Source of the DNA: Cloeon dipterum
Lineage: Eukaryota; Arthropoda; Insecta; Ephemeroptera; Baetidae
Assembly: GCF_949628265.1 (NCBI RefSeq)
Contig: NC_088787.1
Coordinates: 1,168,501-1,232,500 of the forward strand
DNA length: 64,000 nucleotides
Reading direction: 5' to 3'
In this document: piece by piece, positions 47,531 through 59,700 of the stretch
Position numbering within the stretch: the stretch's first letter is position 1
Layout of the letters: every line of letters starts with the position of its first letter
Position numbers and translations under genes: made by a program
The notes under the pieces: model-generated
Told to the model about the DNA's origin: nothing
What the model saw: only the letters and a program-made list of their open reading frames with translations
The model's database searches: none

Positions 47531-48324
47531 AAAAGGAGTAAGAATGTGTTGCAGAGGCAGAGAGATGCTGCGGACGAGTTTATGCTGCAAAAATCGCTGA
47601 CTTACCTTTGTGTTGTGATCTGTCCAGAAAAAGGTTCAGGACATTTTTGTTGCGTATTCGCTGGTTCTAATTGTAAGCGCGAATTTCAGGTTGCTGTTAA
47701 ATGGCGACCTAATGGGACATGCGGGACGCTTTGTAAAAGGGCGTTTTAGTTTTTCGACATCCATCACCGCGAGCTATCCGAATTTTCATAAACAGTGGAG
47801 CCAAAATTTCGTAAAATAAGTGCGTTTCTTGTTCTTGGTTGCGAATTTCGGCCAGACAGACTGCTAACAATTCTCTCGCTAAATTTGTCAGCTTGGTTTT
47901 TGTGCGGCACAATATTTGGTCATCACCGAATCAGGTCGTTTCTCAGATTGCCAATCGCCACCACTTACCTTCAGAAGCTGCGGCTATTGGATCTATTTTT
48001 CCATGCAGCCATCGGACGAGGACCTACTGCAAAATTTCCTACATTTTGAGAAAATTAAAAGTCAAAGAACTTAAAAATAATTTTTCCGCGGCAACAATTT
48101 TTTTTTGCTTTCTTCTATTTGAAAAGATTTCCATAGAGAGCCATGATCTGACATGCATATTTCAAGCACCAAAATTAAAATGTTTTCCTCTTTTTAAATC
48201 TATATTCAGCCAGGACTACATCGTCCTCAGGTTTCATCTTTTGAGATAGATGTACAAAATTTAAAGAGCTTTCCTGCTACGCATTTGATCCTTTTCATAT
48301 ATTACATTTGTCTACGCAGATTCT
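47531..48324. other. Intergenic, no feature recognised
   Basis: Short open frames on both strands overlap, and none shows a domain signature. The region ends where the segmental duplication copy B begins. Confidence 0.35.
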
Positions 48325-48579
48325 TAATTAAAGACTCTAATCAATGATTGAAATTTGTATAATTTTTAGCAGACTCTTCACACCAACAGAAAAAGCATTT
48401 CTATCGCTCTGGGTCTGTTGCGAATTTTAAAGAATTTCGAAATGTTTTTACAAGCAAATTAAAAAAACGAGAAGATTTCTCTCTTAAAAAAGACAATATA
48501 TATATTTCGTCTTGGCCTAAAAATCTTAATGTTGTGGACTTTCTGGAACAGAACGAAAACGGAAAATATGATTATATGA

Positions 48580-48800
48580 CCGCATAACTTACAAACAGCT
48601 CGAAGAACTAGAGCGGCGTCTTGATCTTCTCAAGGAGAGCTCGGTGTCGCTGATCCGTCCCTCAAACTCGGCGTCGTGGTGGCTGCCTCTCATGGCCAAT
48701 CGTCTCTTTATTTTAACTATGATTTCTTCAACGACCAGAAGGGCCCAAGCACAATCAGGTTGGCTAAAAGGTTTCTTGTATAAAAAAATAAGTCCCGTAG
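48580..48800. repeat. GAAGGGCCC dispersed repeat, duplication partner
   Basis: Near-identical to 28,720-28,930, including the candidate minus-strand exon ending at a GTAAGTTA donor. Found as part of copy B. Confidence 0.55.
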
Positions 48801-50894
48801 CAGGACCGAGAATAACCAGGGGAATGCTGAAGTAAAGTCACTTTAAATAATATCCATTGAGCTTTGAAATTGAAAAAAGCTGCTCCTCAGTGAGCCCTTA
48901 TTTAATAGAGAAATATTCAGATTACTTTATCGCTCCTTCAATTATGCTGCTGGTCAGGAAGATGGAAAAAAACAAAGAGGATTGAGCTTAGAAATTGTTT
49001 TGGTTTTGGTTTATTGCTCAAAGTGACTCTAACAGAGACAAAAAGACTTTCCATCGCGAAATTGGCCATTAATTAAGTTACTGAAGTTTAAGATAACGTA
49101 GACGAGACTTTGGAAATAAAAGTCAATTTCTACTGTGACTGGACAGGCAACAAGGGGCAACTAGTAGGCAGAATAATGATGCGATGCTAAGCTCTAAGGC
49201 TTGGGGGCGGATGTGACGCCAATTTTTGGGGTGTCTCGAGCCAGTCAGTGATTGGAAAATATACATTTTTGGGCGTGCAAGATGCCAAAACTACGTTAAA
49301 TTAAACAGTGCTCGCTCGACGTTAAAGGCAAAAAAAGGAAAAGCCAATTTTATACATAAAACGGTGGTTCTTGTTTCGAAGACTTGGGTCTGCAGGCGCC
49401 AGTTGGGGAAGATTCAGGCCGTCAAGAGTCACGACACCTCCCTTCAATTATGCGTATTAAAATTTTATCTATGACGAAAGTGTATTTATTACCTAGAAAG
49501 AAAACCCAGTTTCTTGCGAGATTTATGAATCATTTAGTTTGGTCCTTGAAAGCACAGATTCTCTCCTTCTTCAGGGCCATCTATGTTCCCCTCTTGGCCT
49601 TTTCACTGGTGGAACGAAGTTGGCTCAACATGAAAAATTGCAGAGTCTGAAAAGGTTCGAGGTCTCTAATTATCGTCTGGGTTGACAAAGAAACGTAAGC
49701 GATTTGAAGTAAATTTTAGAAAATCCGCAGTATTTCCAGAAAGTAAGATATCTTCAAAAATTTGTGACTAATTACACCTCAAACCATAATTTCAAATTTA
49801 ATTAATTAAATCGTTTCTTCTCAGCAATATGTCTAATAGAAATGATACATTTTCATGCCAATTAATTTTGCAGTCTTTCATTGATGAACAGGCTGTTTAA
49901 TTTTTACGGAGATTTTGAAAAAATAAAAATCTTGATAAAAAGATACATGAATCTAAACTGTAGCATTTTTAAGCTCTAATCCATGGCTGTCGAAGAATTC
50001 ATTGCAGACAATGTCAGCGGAAGATTGTTTAAAAAATCGGAAACTTAATTTTAATCACCAAGGAAAAGAAAAGAAAAAATTAATGAGTTACCGACGTACC
50101 TTTAAAATTTGAAAGAAAGTGTCGAGTTGTAGCGTCTAGGATTCATCCAGATCCAGAGGTGTTTGAGTGTTCGTGATTACAGCTGATTGCCTTCCGCACT
50201 TCCCTGCCACCTTCAGGGCAATCAAAAACGTCCGTCCAGCTGGGAGTGTGGAAACAGCTTCTTGTTACGCGCTTGCAAGCAGATGCTGAATGGAAATTCA
50301 AAAGACCTACGTTAAAATTGGATTCTCTGCAAAATCGTTGCACCACCTTCAGGGAAATCGAGACTAGATGAGAATGTAGAAACAGCTGTTTTCGCATGAA
50401 AAGCAGAGCTAACATTTTAAATTCGTCAGAAAACATGCTATATTTGAAGTAAAATTAAAAGTTTATCGAATTAGACAAGATACAATTAGAAATACATGAA
50501 AAAGAAAAATGTTGCTATTGAAGTTTTTACAGAGGGTGTACTTCGTAGAGGGAAATATCTTTTTCGGTCTATAACAATCGATTATCAAGAAGGTTAACAC
50601 GATGTTTTTACTCTGAAAATGTTTTATTTAACAAGGAATTTGATATTGCCGCAGAAAATCTGCAACGGGAAGATTAAGATCAAACTAATCTTCTTAAAAG
50701 TGTTCATAATTAAAAGAAGATGATTCTCTCACCCTTTATTAATTTTTCGAGTGATTGATTTTCACAGAAATTTAATAATTTATTTTCAAATGATCTTTAT
50801 TAGGGTTCTGCAGGGCTATTTTGCCCCATATAATTGCCACATCCAGACAAATAAATTCAATAATATAAACATAATTATTAGAGAAGTCAGACAT
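48801..50894. other. 3' flank of gene B, non-coding
   Basis: Collinear with 28,931-31,022. Indels and substitutions are scattered without codon bias, and open frames differ between copies. Two short CACCTTCAGGG blocks at about 50,210 and 50,345 are shared with copy A at 30,341 and 30,476. Confidence 0.5.
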
Positions 50895-53092
50895 TACCCG
50901 CATAAAAAAATATAACCCAGGAATATCCGGAATAATCTTAGATTAATCAAAATTTACCAGAAAAAATTAATCCAAAAAATTGATCCAGGATTAATCCTGT
51001 ATTAATTGAGATTAACCTAAGAATGTTTAAGATCAATCTAGAGATTAATCTAAAAAATATATCCTTAGATTATTCTTTAGATCATTCTGAGATTAATCCA
51101 AAAAAATAATTTTTGGAATTTTCTTAGAATGAATCCAGATTAATCTTAAAATGTTTTAAAGTCAATCTAGAGATTAATTTACAAGAATATCCCTAAAATA
51201 ATCCCAAAGGGGAAATTTGAATATAGTTAATAGAATATCCCCAGATTATTCTATGGATCATTCTGAGATTAATTCTAAATATTTTTTTAATATTCCTAGA
51301 ATATTCTTTAAAAACCCGAAAAGAGAAGAACTTATATATTTTTCTTACAATTAAAAACACAAAAATAAGTACGAAACATAATTTAATCAAGAAAATGAAC
51401 TGCCATATTGTTAAATATTTTGAAATCGTTATCACAAAAAATATTTTTTCTCGCAAATATTTTTTTAATTAATGCGATGGATTCAATTTATATATTAAAA
51501 CCTAACAAATTTTTCATTATCTTAACAAAAAATTATGATGCCTTTATTTTTCAAAGAATCTGCCCAGATTAAAAAGGGTAAAAATCATAAATGCGATTGA
51601 ATAAATTAATTTCTTAACACAAAGAGTCTTAATTAATGCTACCGACAACCGGGCAAATTTGAAAGAAAGGTCAGAAGGACAAAAAGGGTTAAAAGGGCGA
51701 TTTTAGTGTGCGCGTGGTTGCGGCGGCTGCACATGCATGCACGCACTTGCATGGAATGCCTGCTGCCTGCCTCTGTTGTGGAGCGGGGGAGGGGCGACGG
51801 GCGGTGGCAGCAGGACTAGCGAGCAGCAGCAGCAAGAGACTTACAAAATCCTGCTTCGCTCTCTTTGTCTAACGCGTCAACGGTCAACCGCCGTTCAAAT
51901 CAAAGTTATTAACGGACGCAGGACGCCGGACGCCGCCAGTATGGGACAACACGGACGTCCCGCGGACTCGGACGGATGGCCTGGATCTTGCGGTTAACAG
52001 GGTAAGTCCCATTTTATAGATTAGCGTCCAAAGAAATTAGAACAGATCGCGCAACTTTGAAATCCAACGGTTTTATGGTAAAATTACACTTTTCGCCGCT
52101 ACTTATGCAGTTTTCGCCACCAATATTTTGATATATGGGATTCTCGCCAGTCCTTAAGTTATTAATTAGAACCCCATAAATAAGTTTGGGTGGCGGAAAC
52201 TGTAAATCGGTGAGGAAAAATGTAATTTTTCCATGTAAATCACCGGTGACATTTTTTCTTTTACGCTTACGAGAATTTAGAATGGCATGCTTTATTACAC
52301 ATTCTGATTCAATTGGCTTTGCAAGGAAAATGGAAAAATATTATGCATGCACTTTTAATACTTGAACCTTCCATTTTCCAAGCAAAACTAATTGAAATAA
52401 GCTTTTATTTATATTTTTCTATGAGTCGCTTCCCCTTTTTTTAGCTTCAAGCCATCCGCAGATATTTTGCACGACTGAAAAAGATGTAACCGTTAAAGTT
52501 CTGCAGTTTGGGCTTCAAGATCGGCGATGCTGGCATCGTATAATAAAAAATTTTGTAGCTGTAATATGTGATATGGTTAAAAACTAATAAAGTTTGCATA
52601 TTTTTTACATTTAATGAAGTTTGTAATTTTTTAAATAATTCCAGATGAATCGCAATAATAAACGATTTTGGTATATTCTAGGAACAATCCGAGGTTAATA
52701 TTAAGAACATATTAGAAATAATTTTTGTCGCACTTTATGTTGATCTTAAAATGATATTAGAATAACCAAAGAATGTTCCAAGATTAACCGAAAAGAATAA
52801 TCCTATGTAAAGATTTGATACGCTAAATATTAATCTTAGATCAATCCCAAGATTAATCCATAAGTATATTCTGAGAATGTTCTAAGATCATTCTTTAAAG
52901 CTTTTTGAAACAAAGCCCGGCAGAATAATCCTGGAACATTCTAAGGTTATTCTCTTAAATTAATCTACAGATTAATCCAGTATCACGAAAAACCGTATCA
53001 TAAGTTCATATATAATTAATTTTTTAGATTAATCCTGGGCGAAGTCGGTTTATTCTTAGAACATTCTCAGGCGATATTTTTTTATGCGGGTA
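50895..53092. mobile_element. 2,194-bp non-autonomous DNA transposon with TA target duplication
   Basis: Perfect 17-bp terminal inverted repeats, CCCGCATAAAAAAATAT, bound 50,897-53,090 and are flanked by TA on both sides (50,895-50,896 and 53,091-53,092). The orthologous site in copy A at 31,023-31,024 is a single TA in otherwise matching flanks, so both ends are certain. Subterminal zones of about 400 bp on each side are rich in inverted AATCTTAGATTAATC-like motifs. No transposase frame is present. TA duplication fits Tc1/mariner-type or a similar superfamily; the TIR was not matched to a named family. Confidence 0.92.
51640..52560 (+). other. Exon-like GC-rich cargo inside the transposon
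   Basis: The centre of the AT-rich element holds a sharply bounded GC-rich block (about 51,700-52,003). It has CAG-rich sequence, an ATG in a good context (CGCCAGTATGGG at ~51,940) and a consensus donor, CAGG|GTAAGT, at 52,001-52,007. A pyrimidine tract with TTTTTTTTAG at about 52,434-52,443 could be the acceptor. It looks like a captured 5'-terminal exon with its intron. The coding frame after the ATG is short (MGQHGRPADSDGWPGSCG, stop), so it may be a UTR or a non-coding transcript. Confidence 0.4.
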
Positions 53093-53790
53093 ATTCAATA
53101 TTTCTTGAAAAAATAGTTCTTTTAAGAGTTCATTGAATGCACTTAAGTTTTCGTTGAGACAAAAATTTGGTGGGAGATCATTCCACATGCGGTAATTTAA
53201 TTTAATAATTTAATAAAGATTTATTAGTGCATAGAGATATTGCTGCAAGTATAATTTCGCACTTTCGCAGTTTCATATTGTTTAAAAAATTAAATCAATG
53301 CCACATAATGACTCTTAATTAACTCCTAATAAATGCACAAGTAGCTCGAAGATTATTCTCTATGTTTTGGAATAAAACCCATGAATCATTCAAAAATTGT
53401 TTTAAATTTTATTGAATAACGCTTTCATTATATTCCTTACCGCCAGTAAAGTAAAGAAACTAAAGGTTTGTAAGCAACTTTAACATAAAAACCGATACAC
53501 TATGCATATTTAATACTTATTTTATCAAATGAAAAAATAATGTCTAAATAAAATACAATGTTCTTTAAAACTCTTATATTCTTGCAATGAAGTTAAAAAT
53601 GTTGGTATGCAAAATTTAAAATCATTAAAATTAAGTGATATTTTAAAAATATGCCACCATTTCAGAAAACACGATGAAAACAAAGATATTCGCTAATCTG
53701 GAAATTGCAAACTTAAATTAAAATTGAAGCAACAAAAAGCAAATTGGTCCGAATTCTGAGCAAGAAAAAGTGAATTTAACTCATTCGCAT

Positions 53791-56700
53791 TTATTTGCTG
53801 GGTGACGCTTCTTCGAGTTCATCAAACCTTTCAAGTAAATGAGATGGAAAAGATTCGTCAATGTAGTCACGAGCAGATTTGCCCTCAATGTCTCTTATGT
53901 TCAAATCCACATTTTTTGACAAAAGTATTTCAAAAAATTTCTTGTCCCAGCATCTCTCCTTGCAAGCCAGAATCAACGGGGTTTCGTTCAAAGCATTTGT
54001 CACGTTGAAATCAACGTCGCCTTGCTCCACAAGCCAAACAAGAAACTCATCATCCCTGTCGTCCTCGTCTAATTTGATTGCGAGATGCAGAGAGGTATCT
54101 CCATTGTTCAAACGCTGCTTAACCAAATCGCCATTCAACTCATGAATGAATAAAGCCATCTGAAAGTTTGTTATCGCATGGTGAAATGCGTTCATCCCGT
54201 CGTTGTCTGTAAAAGACAAGTCTGCGCCTCTTTTGCACAACTCTTGCACCAAATCATGATATGAATTAACGGCGTAGTGCAGGGCTGTTCTTCCGTTTTT
54301 ATCTTTCACATGTATATCGACGCGTTTATCAAGCAATATTTTAGAAACATTCCACCTTCTATTCATGCAAGCCAGCATTAGCGGTGTCTCACCCTCGCTG
54401 TTTGTTACATTCAAGTCAATTTCGCATTGCTCAACGAGCCAACGAATTATGTCAGTGTCAATGTCCCACGTTTTTAATGCAAAATGGAGGGCTGTGTCTC
54501 CGTTTTGCAAACGCTGTCCCAACAACTCATTGTTTTTCTCGTGAAGAAATAATACTACCTCAAAGTTTTCGAGTGCGTGGTGCAATGCGTTCATTCCCTG
54601 ATTGTCTGTTAGAGTCAAATCCACACCTTTCTCGTGCAAAAGCTTCACTAAAGACAAGTTTCCTTTTTCTGCGGCGTGGTGCAAGGCATTCATTCCCTTG
54701 TTGTCTCTTAGTGTCAAATCCACACCTTTCTCGTGCAAAAGCTTCAGTAAATACAAGTTTACATATTCTGCGGCGTAGTGCATTGCAGTTTTTCCATTCG
54801 CGTCCGAGACATTGACCTCAACATTTCTGCTCAGCAGCAATTCGGCGGCCCTGCACCACCCATTTCTGCAAGCCAGTAAGAGTGGTGTTTCGCCAGAATC
54901 ATTTTTTGCGTTTAAAACGTCGTCGTCTACTTGTCCAATAATCCACAGAGCGATCTCTTCCGTTACACCACCATTCCTTTTCAATGCCAGATGTAGAGTT
55001 GTGTCTCCATATTTTGTACGCTGCTTCACAAGATCTCCGTTCTTCTCATTGAGGAATCGTAACATTCTTTCATTTTCGATAGCGTAGTGGATTGCATTCT
55101 TTCCTTTCATATCCATTTGAGTTAAATCTGCGTTGTTTTTTAGCAACCATTCCACCAAATCAACATTTCCTGACTCAGCAGCAAGGTGCAGTGGTGTCCT
55201 TCCTACCTTGTCCGCGTGAGTTAAATCAGCGTTATTTTCAAGCAACAATTTAACCAAATCAACATTTCCTGATTCAGCAGCAAGTTGCAGTGCTGTCCTT
55301 CCTTCATTATCACATCTGTTTAATCTCTCTTTCAGTTTAGATCCAACACAACCCTCGCCAAGATCTTGATTTTGGACTTCCTCGGTCGCGCAGACTAAAA
55401 ACTTTTTCACAAATTGCAAATGTCCGTTTTCAGCAGCAATATGCAACGCAGTCATCCCTTTTTCATCAACCACATTGAAGTCTCCACCCAGTTCTATCCA
55501 AGTTTGCAGAGCATCCAAATCACCCCTTTCAGCGGCAAAATGAAGGCATGTTCGCCCCCGTTTGGTTTTTACTTCCAGGTCGATATCTTTTTCCATCAAA
55601 TAGTCAACGGAATCCTTTGCTTCGTTAACTGCAATACGCAACGCAGTGCAGCCATTGTTGTCCTTTGCTTTTACGTCAACTCCAATCTCTTCGACCAGAA
55701 AACGTGTTACTTTAACCGAGCAATAGCTGAATTTCAGATGAATGTGCAGCCCTGTTTGACCTCTTCCAGTTTTCTCTTTGGCCAGCTGACTATCAGTGCT
55801 GTGCAACTTTTGAATAATTTGTACTGTAATGTCATGTATCTCATTCATTTCATCATCATCATCAAAGTAACGCACACTGCTGCAAGCAAAATGAAAAGCA
55901 TTCCATCCATTTTCGTCTACAGCTTGAATATTAGCGCCAGCATTGACCAACTCTTGGACACGTTCAAGATATCCACGTTCCGCAGCGCAATGAAGAGCAG
56001 TTTTTCCTCTCTCGTCTGTCATGTTAATGTCACTCTTCTGCAGAAGTAAGAAATAGTCCATGCATATATTGTCGTCTTCGACATCCGAGGACCCATCGCT
56101 TGTGTCCTCGTCATCCGAGGACCCATCGCTTGTGTCCTCGTCATCCGAGGACCCATCGCTTGTGTCCTCGTCATTCCTGGACCAATCTCTTGGATCTCCA
56201 CTTCGTCGTAAGGTGTTCACGTCAACCCCTCCTTCGTCAATAAGCCATTGACACATTTCATAATTTCCATTTTTAGCCGAAAATTGTAGAAGACTTTCAT
56301 CATCACCATTTTCCACGTTTTTCAAACCTGGACTCTTTTCTATAAGAAATTTTGCTATTTCTATGAACCCCTCTTGAATAGCTAAATGTAAAACATTCAA
56401 CTCTGATTCTACTTCATTGATTTCGAAAGTTTCTTTGTTGCGTTGCAGTCCACTGATGTTTTCCTCCACTAACAATTTGACCAGGTCTAGATCATTTTCT
56501 TCTACAGCCATCATCAAAGGGTCCCAACTTTCACCATCTTCATCTATGGCCAATTTCGCGCCATGCTTAAGCAAAACTTCTACGCATTTTATATCTCCAT
56601 TCCAAATAGCCAAATATAGGGCGCTACCTTCATCACCTTGAAAATCTTTGTCGACACCATTTTGCAGCAGCAGATGAAGAATTTCGCAGTGATTCTTTCT

Positions 56701-59700
56701 TGCTGCCAACACTCCGGCTGCTATTATAGATCTTCTAGAGTGGATCATCTCTGGCAATCTTGGAAATTTTGTTTCCAGTTTTTCAAAGAAGAGACATGCG
56801 TTTGATTCAGCTACTAAATTCAACAGATGAGGTAAAATTATTAGCAACTCATCATCACTGTTGATTAAGTCCGTGTCGAGTAGCATGATTGCAATTTCTT
56901 CCGCACCTTTGATTGCTTTGAACAAAAGAGTTCTATCCTTTGCAACAGTAATACGGTCTCCCACTTGGTTCTCACTGAAGGTGATAATTGGGTAAACCAT
57001 TTTGAAAATATTTATGCAGCCATCGGAAGCAATCAAACCCAAAAAATTATCTGGATCCAACTTCATGACTCTTAGAATTGATGCTCTGCGCTTTTCGATT
57101 TTTTCCGCGTCATTCAAAACTGTGGAATAGAAAAGATCGACAAACTTTCTGCACCACGAAAACGATTCCCCTAAAAATAAATCTGCAATATTTTCAGTGC
57201 TGCTTTGGATGTCGCAATCGCCACTATTCTCGATTTCACGTAGGAAATGTTGGGCTGCGAGAAATTCGGCGAAAGTCTGATGAATGAAAAAACCATGGTT
57301 GTTTTGAAACGAGGCAATGCCATAGTAATTGTTTTTTTCTAGGTCGTCTTTCACGTAATCAGGAAGTTCAACTCCTCTGAAGTGGTTGCTTGCCAACTTT
57401 TGAAGATCTAATATAGCAATGGCTAATATTTCTCCAAAATCGGCTTCTTTGTTCTTGTCAACTGCTTTCCTGATCAGAGTGTCTTTCACTTTGTGCCGTA
57501 CAACCTTGTCGTAGATTTGGTACAAGTTTCCTTTGGCCCCGTACTTGGCAACCAAAGAAAGGTGCAAAGGATTTCTCAAGATGTCCTTTGATGTCATTTT
57601 TTTTAAGAAATCTTCCCAATCGTCTCGACTCTTGCCCGTCTCCAGCTGAAACAACTCCATTTGCTGCTTTTTTTTCAAGGGATCAATCTTTACTATAACA
57701 GCTTTTGATATCCTATTTTTGATTGCTTCTGCTGCGTTAGGTCTCGTTCCGATCCATACGGATATCTGTTTCTTTTCTAGAGCTTCGATCACTTTCAGTG
57801 TTTTTTCTTGGTTATCAGGACGGATGATTTCATCGAACCCATCAAGTATCACAACACATTGCTTGTGTTCTATGCTTTTTATGATTTCCTCTTTCGAATT
57901 CTGAGTGGCTTTCACGAGAAATTCAATCTCAGTCACATTCCTGTCTAGAGAACTGAACGGAACTCTCGGGAGAGAAACGCGTAAAATTTGGAATTGTGGA
58001 TTTAGTTTCCCGAGTTGAAAAGCCATTTCCCTGAGAACTGTCGTCTTTCCTGTTCCTGCGACTGAACTCAAGAGCCAAATTTGTTTTTCTTTTGCTGATT
58101 TGTTCACCAAGCTGTCGAAACTGACGTCATATTCTTTGTTTTTTTGAGAATTTGTCACTGAAAAGCTAAGTTGAACAAAAGAACTGGGCCAGTCAGGAAA
58201 ATTGAGAGGATACTGGAGCGTCGAGTTAAGAAAATCCCGATTTTCCTTTGATTCGGAAATAAGCAGATTTCCGAGATGTTCTTGCAGACTCTTCTCCGTT
58301 TTCACCTTTTGCCCATTGAAGATTTCGATCAGCTTTTGAAGATCATCTATATAGACGAAAAAATTTTAAAAATGAATAATTTTGAGAAAGTAAATAATAC
58401 CCTTGTTGTGCAAAACTAGGACTAACCATCCACTGTGGTTTGTTGCTGATATTCTCATGTAAGGCTGTATAAATCCGGACTATATAGTAGAAGAAGACGG
58501 TGTGAGATATACTTTTTATAATAAATTTTTTAATTTGGTTAGACATTTTGGAAGTATTTAGAAATTAATAAAATACAAAGTTAATTACCGCGTCAGCAGA
58601 AGAACTCGTTTCCTGGTTCAAAAGGAATAATATTTTGGGTTTTCCAATCCATTGGTCGTTTTTTGGCCCGATAAACTCGCGCAGTATTTCAGATACCGCA
58701 GTTTCTCGACCGTCCACTTGTACGCAAACCTCATTCGTTTCCAAGTTTTTAGTCACAAGGCCAAAAAATATCAGAAAAATGCAGCCAATGTCGAAGTCTC
58801 GCCACGAGGCTGAAATATGCATTGCATGATTACAAAGCATTCAAATAAAATTAGGTCGTACAACCTTCATTAATGGACGTCCATGCTTTTCCACTCAGCT
58901 TCAGTTTAATGGTCTCGAAATCTAGGTTTTGGGACAGCGCGGTTTGCACTTCATTCAACTGCTTGTTTCCCTCTGTGACAGCGGAAAAGAGAAGCGCAAG
59001 GCGGCGTCGCATATTTTCCCCTGTGCTTGATTTCCAAGAGTAAAACTCGCGTTTGATGCTCATTGCGTCAGATTTCGAGGAATCCCGAGGACTCCTGAAA
59101 TATAAAATTTTATCATAACATATTTGTCAACACCTATGTGGATACTCTATGTAAATTTTTAAATTCAAGGGAAATCCTGATGAAAACTCACTTTGAGAAT
59201 ACAAAACTTCTGTCCTGGGAAAACATCTTCACCTCTGGAGTCTGTCCAGCGGTCCCTTTGACCGAATCTTTGTGAATTTCATTTTGAATATATGTCAGGA
59301 CATTTATGAGACTCTCGTCCTTCTCAAGAGAATTTAGAACCTTGCAAGTAAGGTGGATGAAAGTTGTTCCTGTTGCCGGGTCTCGATTGGCCAAGGTCGC
59401 TGCGAAAATAAATGCAAAAATTAGAGATTTCAATTTGTATTGACATCAAGAGTCTCACTTTCGACCGTTGAGAAGAACACAACCGTGTTTCTCGTCAGAG
59501 GGCTGTAGGTGATTCGACAAGAGTTTGCGTTATTGAAATTATCAACTATTGCGGGAAAAATTGTGTCCTTCAGCTCCCCTCTACATGACTATGGATTAAT
59601 TATTTTAATACACCATCTTCGTTATATTAGCAGAGACTCACTCCGAAGTTTATTAATTTAAGACATTCGTCAAACCCAGTCAGATTTTTCAGAGACTCGA

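Noticed and set aside
38801-48320. tRNA or other structured RNA genes in the spacer
   Set aside because: No sequence with both A-box and B-box spacing or a cloverleaf was found by eye.
50895-53092. piggyBac assignment of the transposon (CCC...GGG ends next to TTA/TAA)
   Set aside because: Comparison with the empty site at 31,023 shows duplication of TA only, not TTAA.
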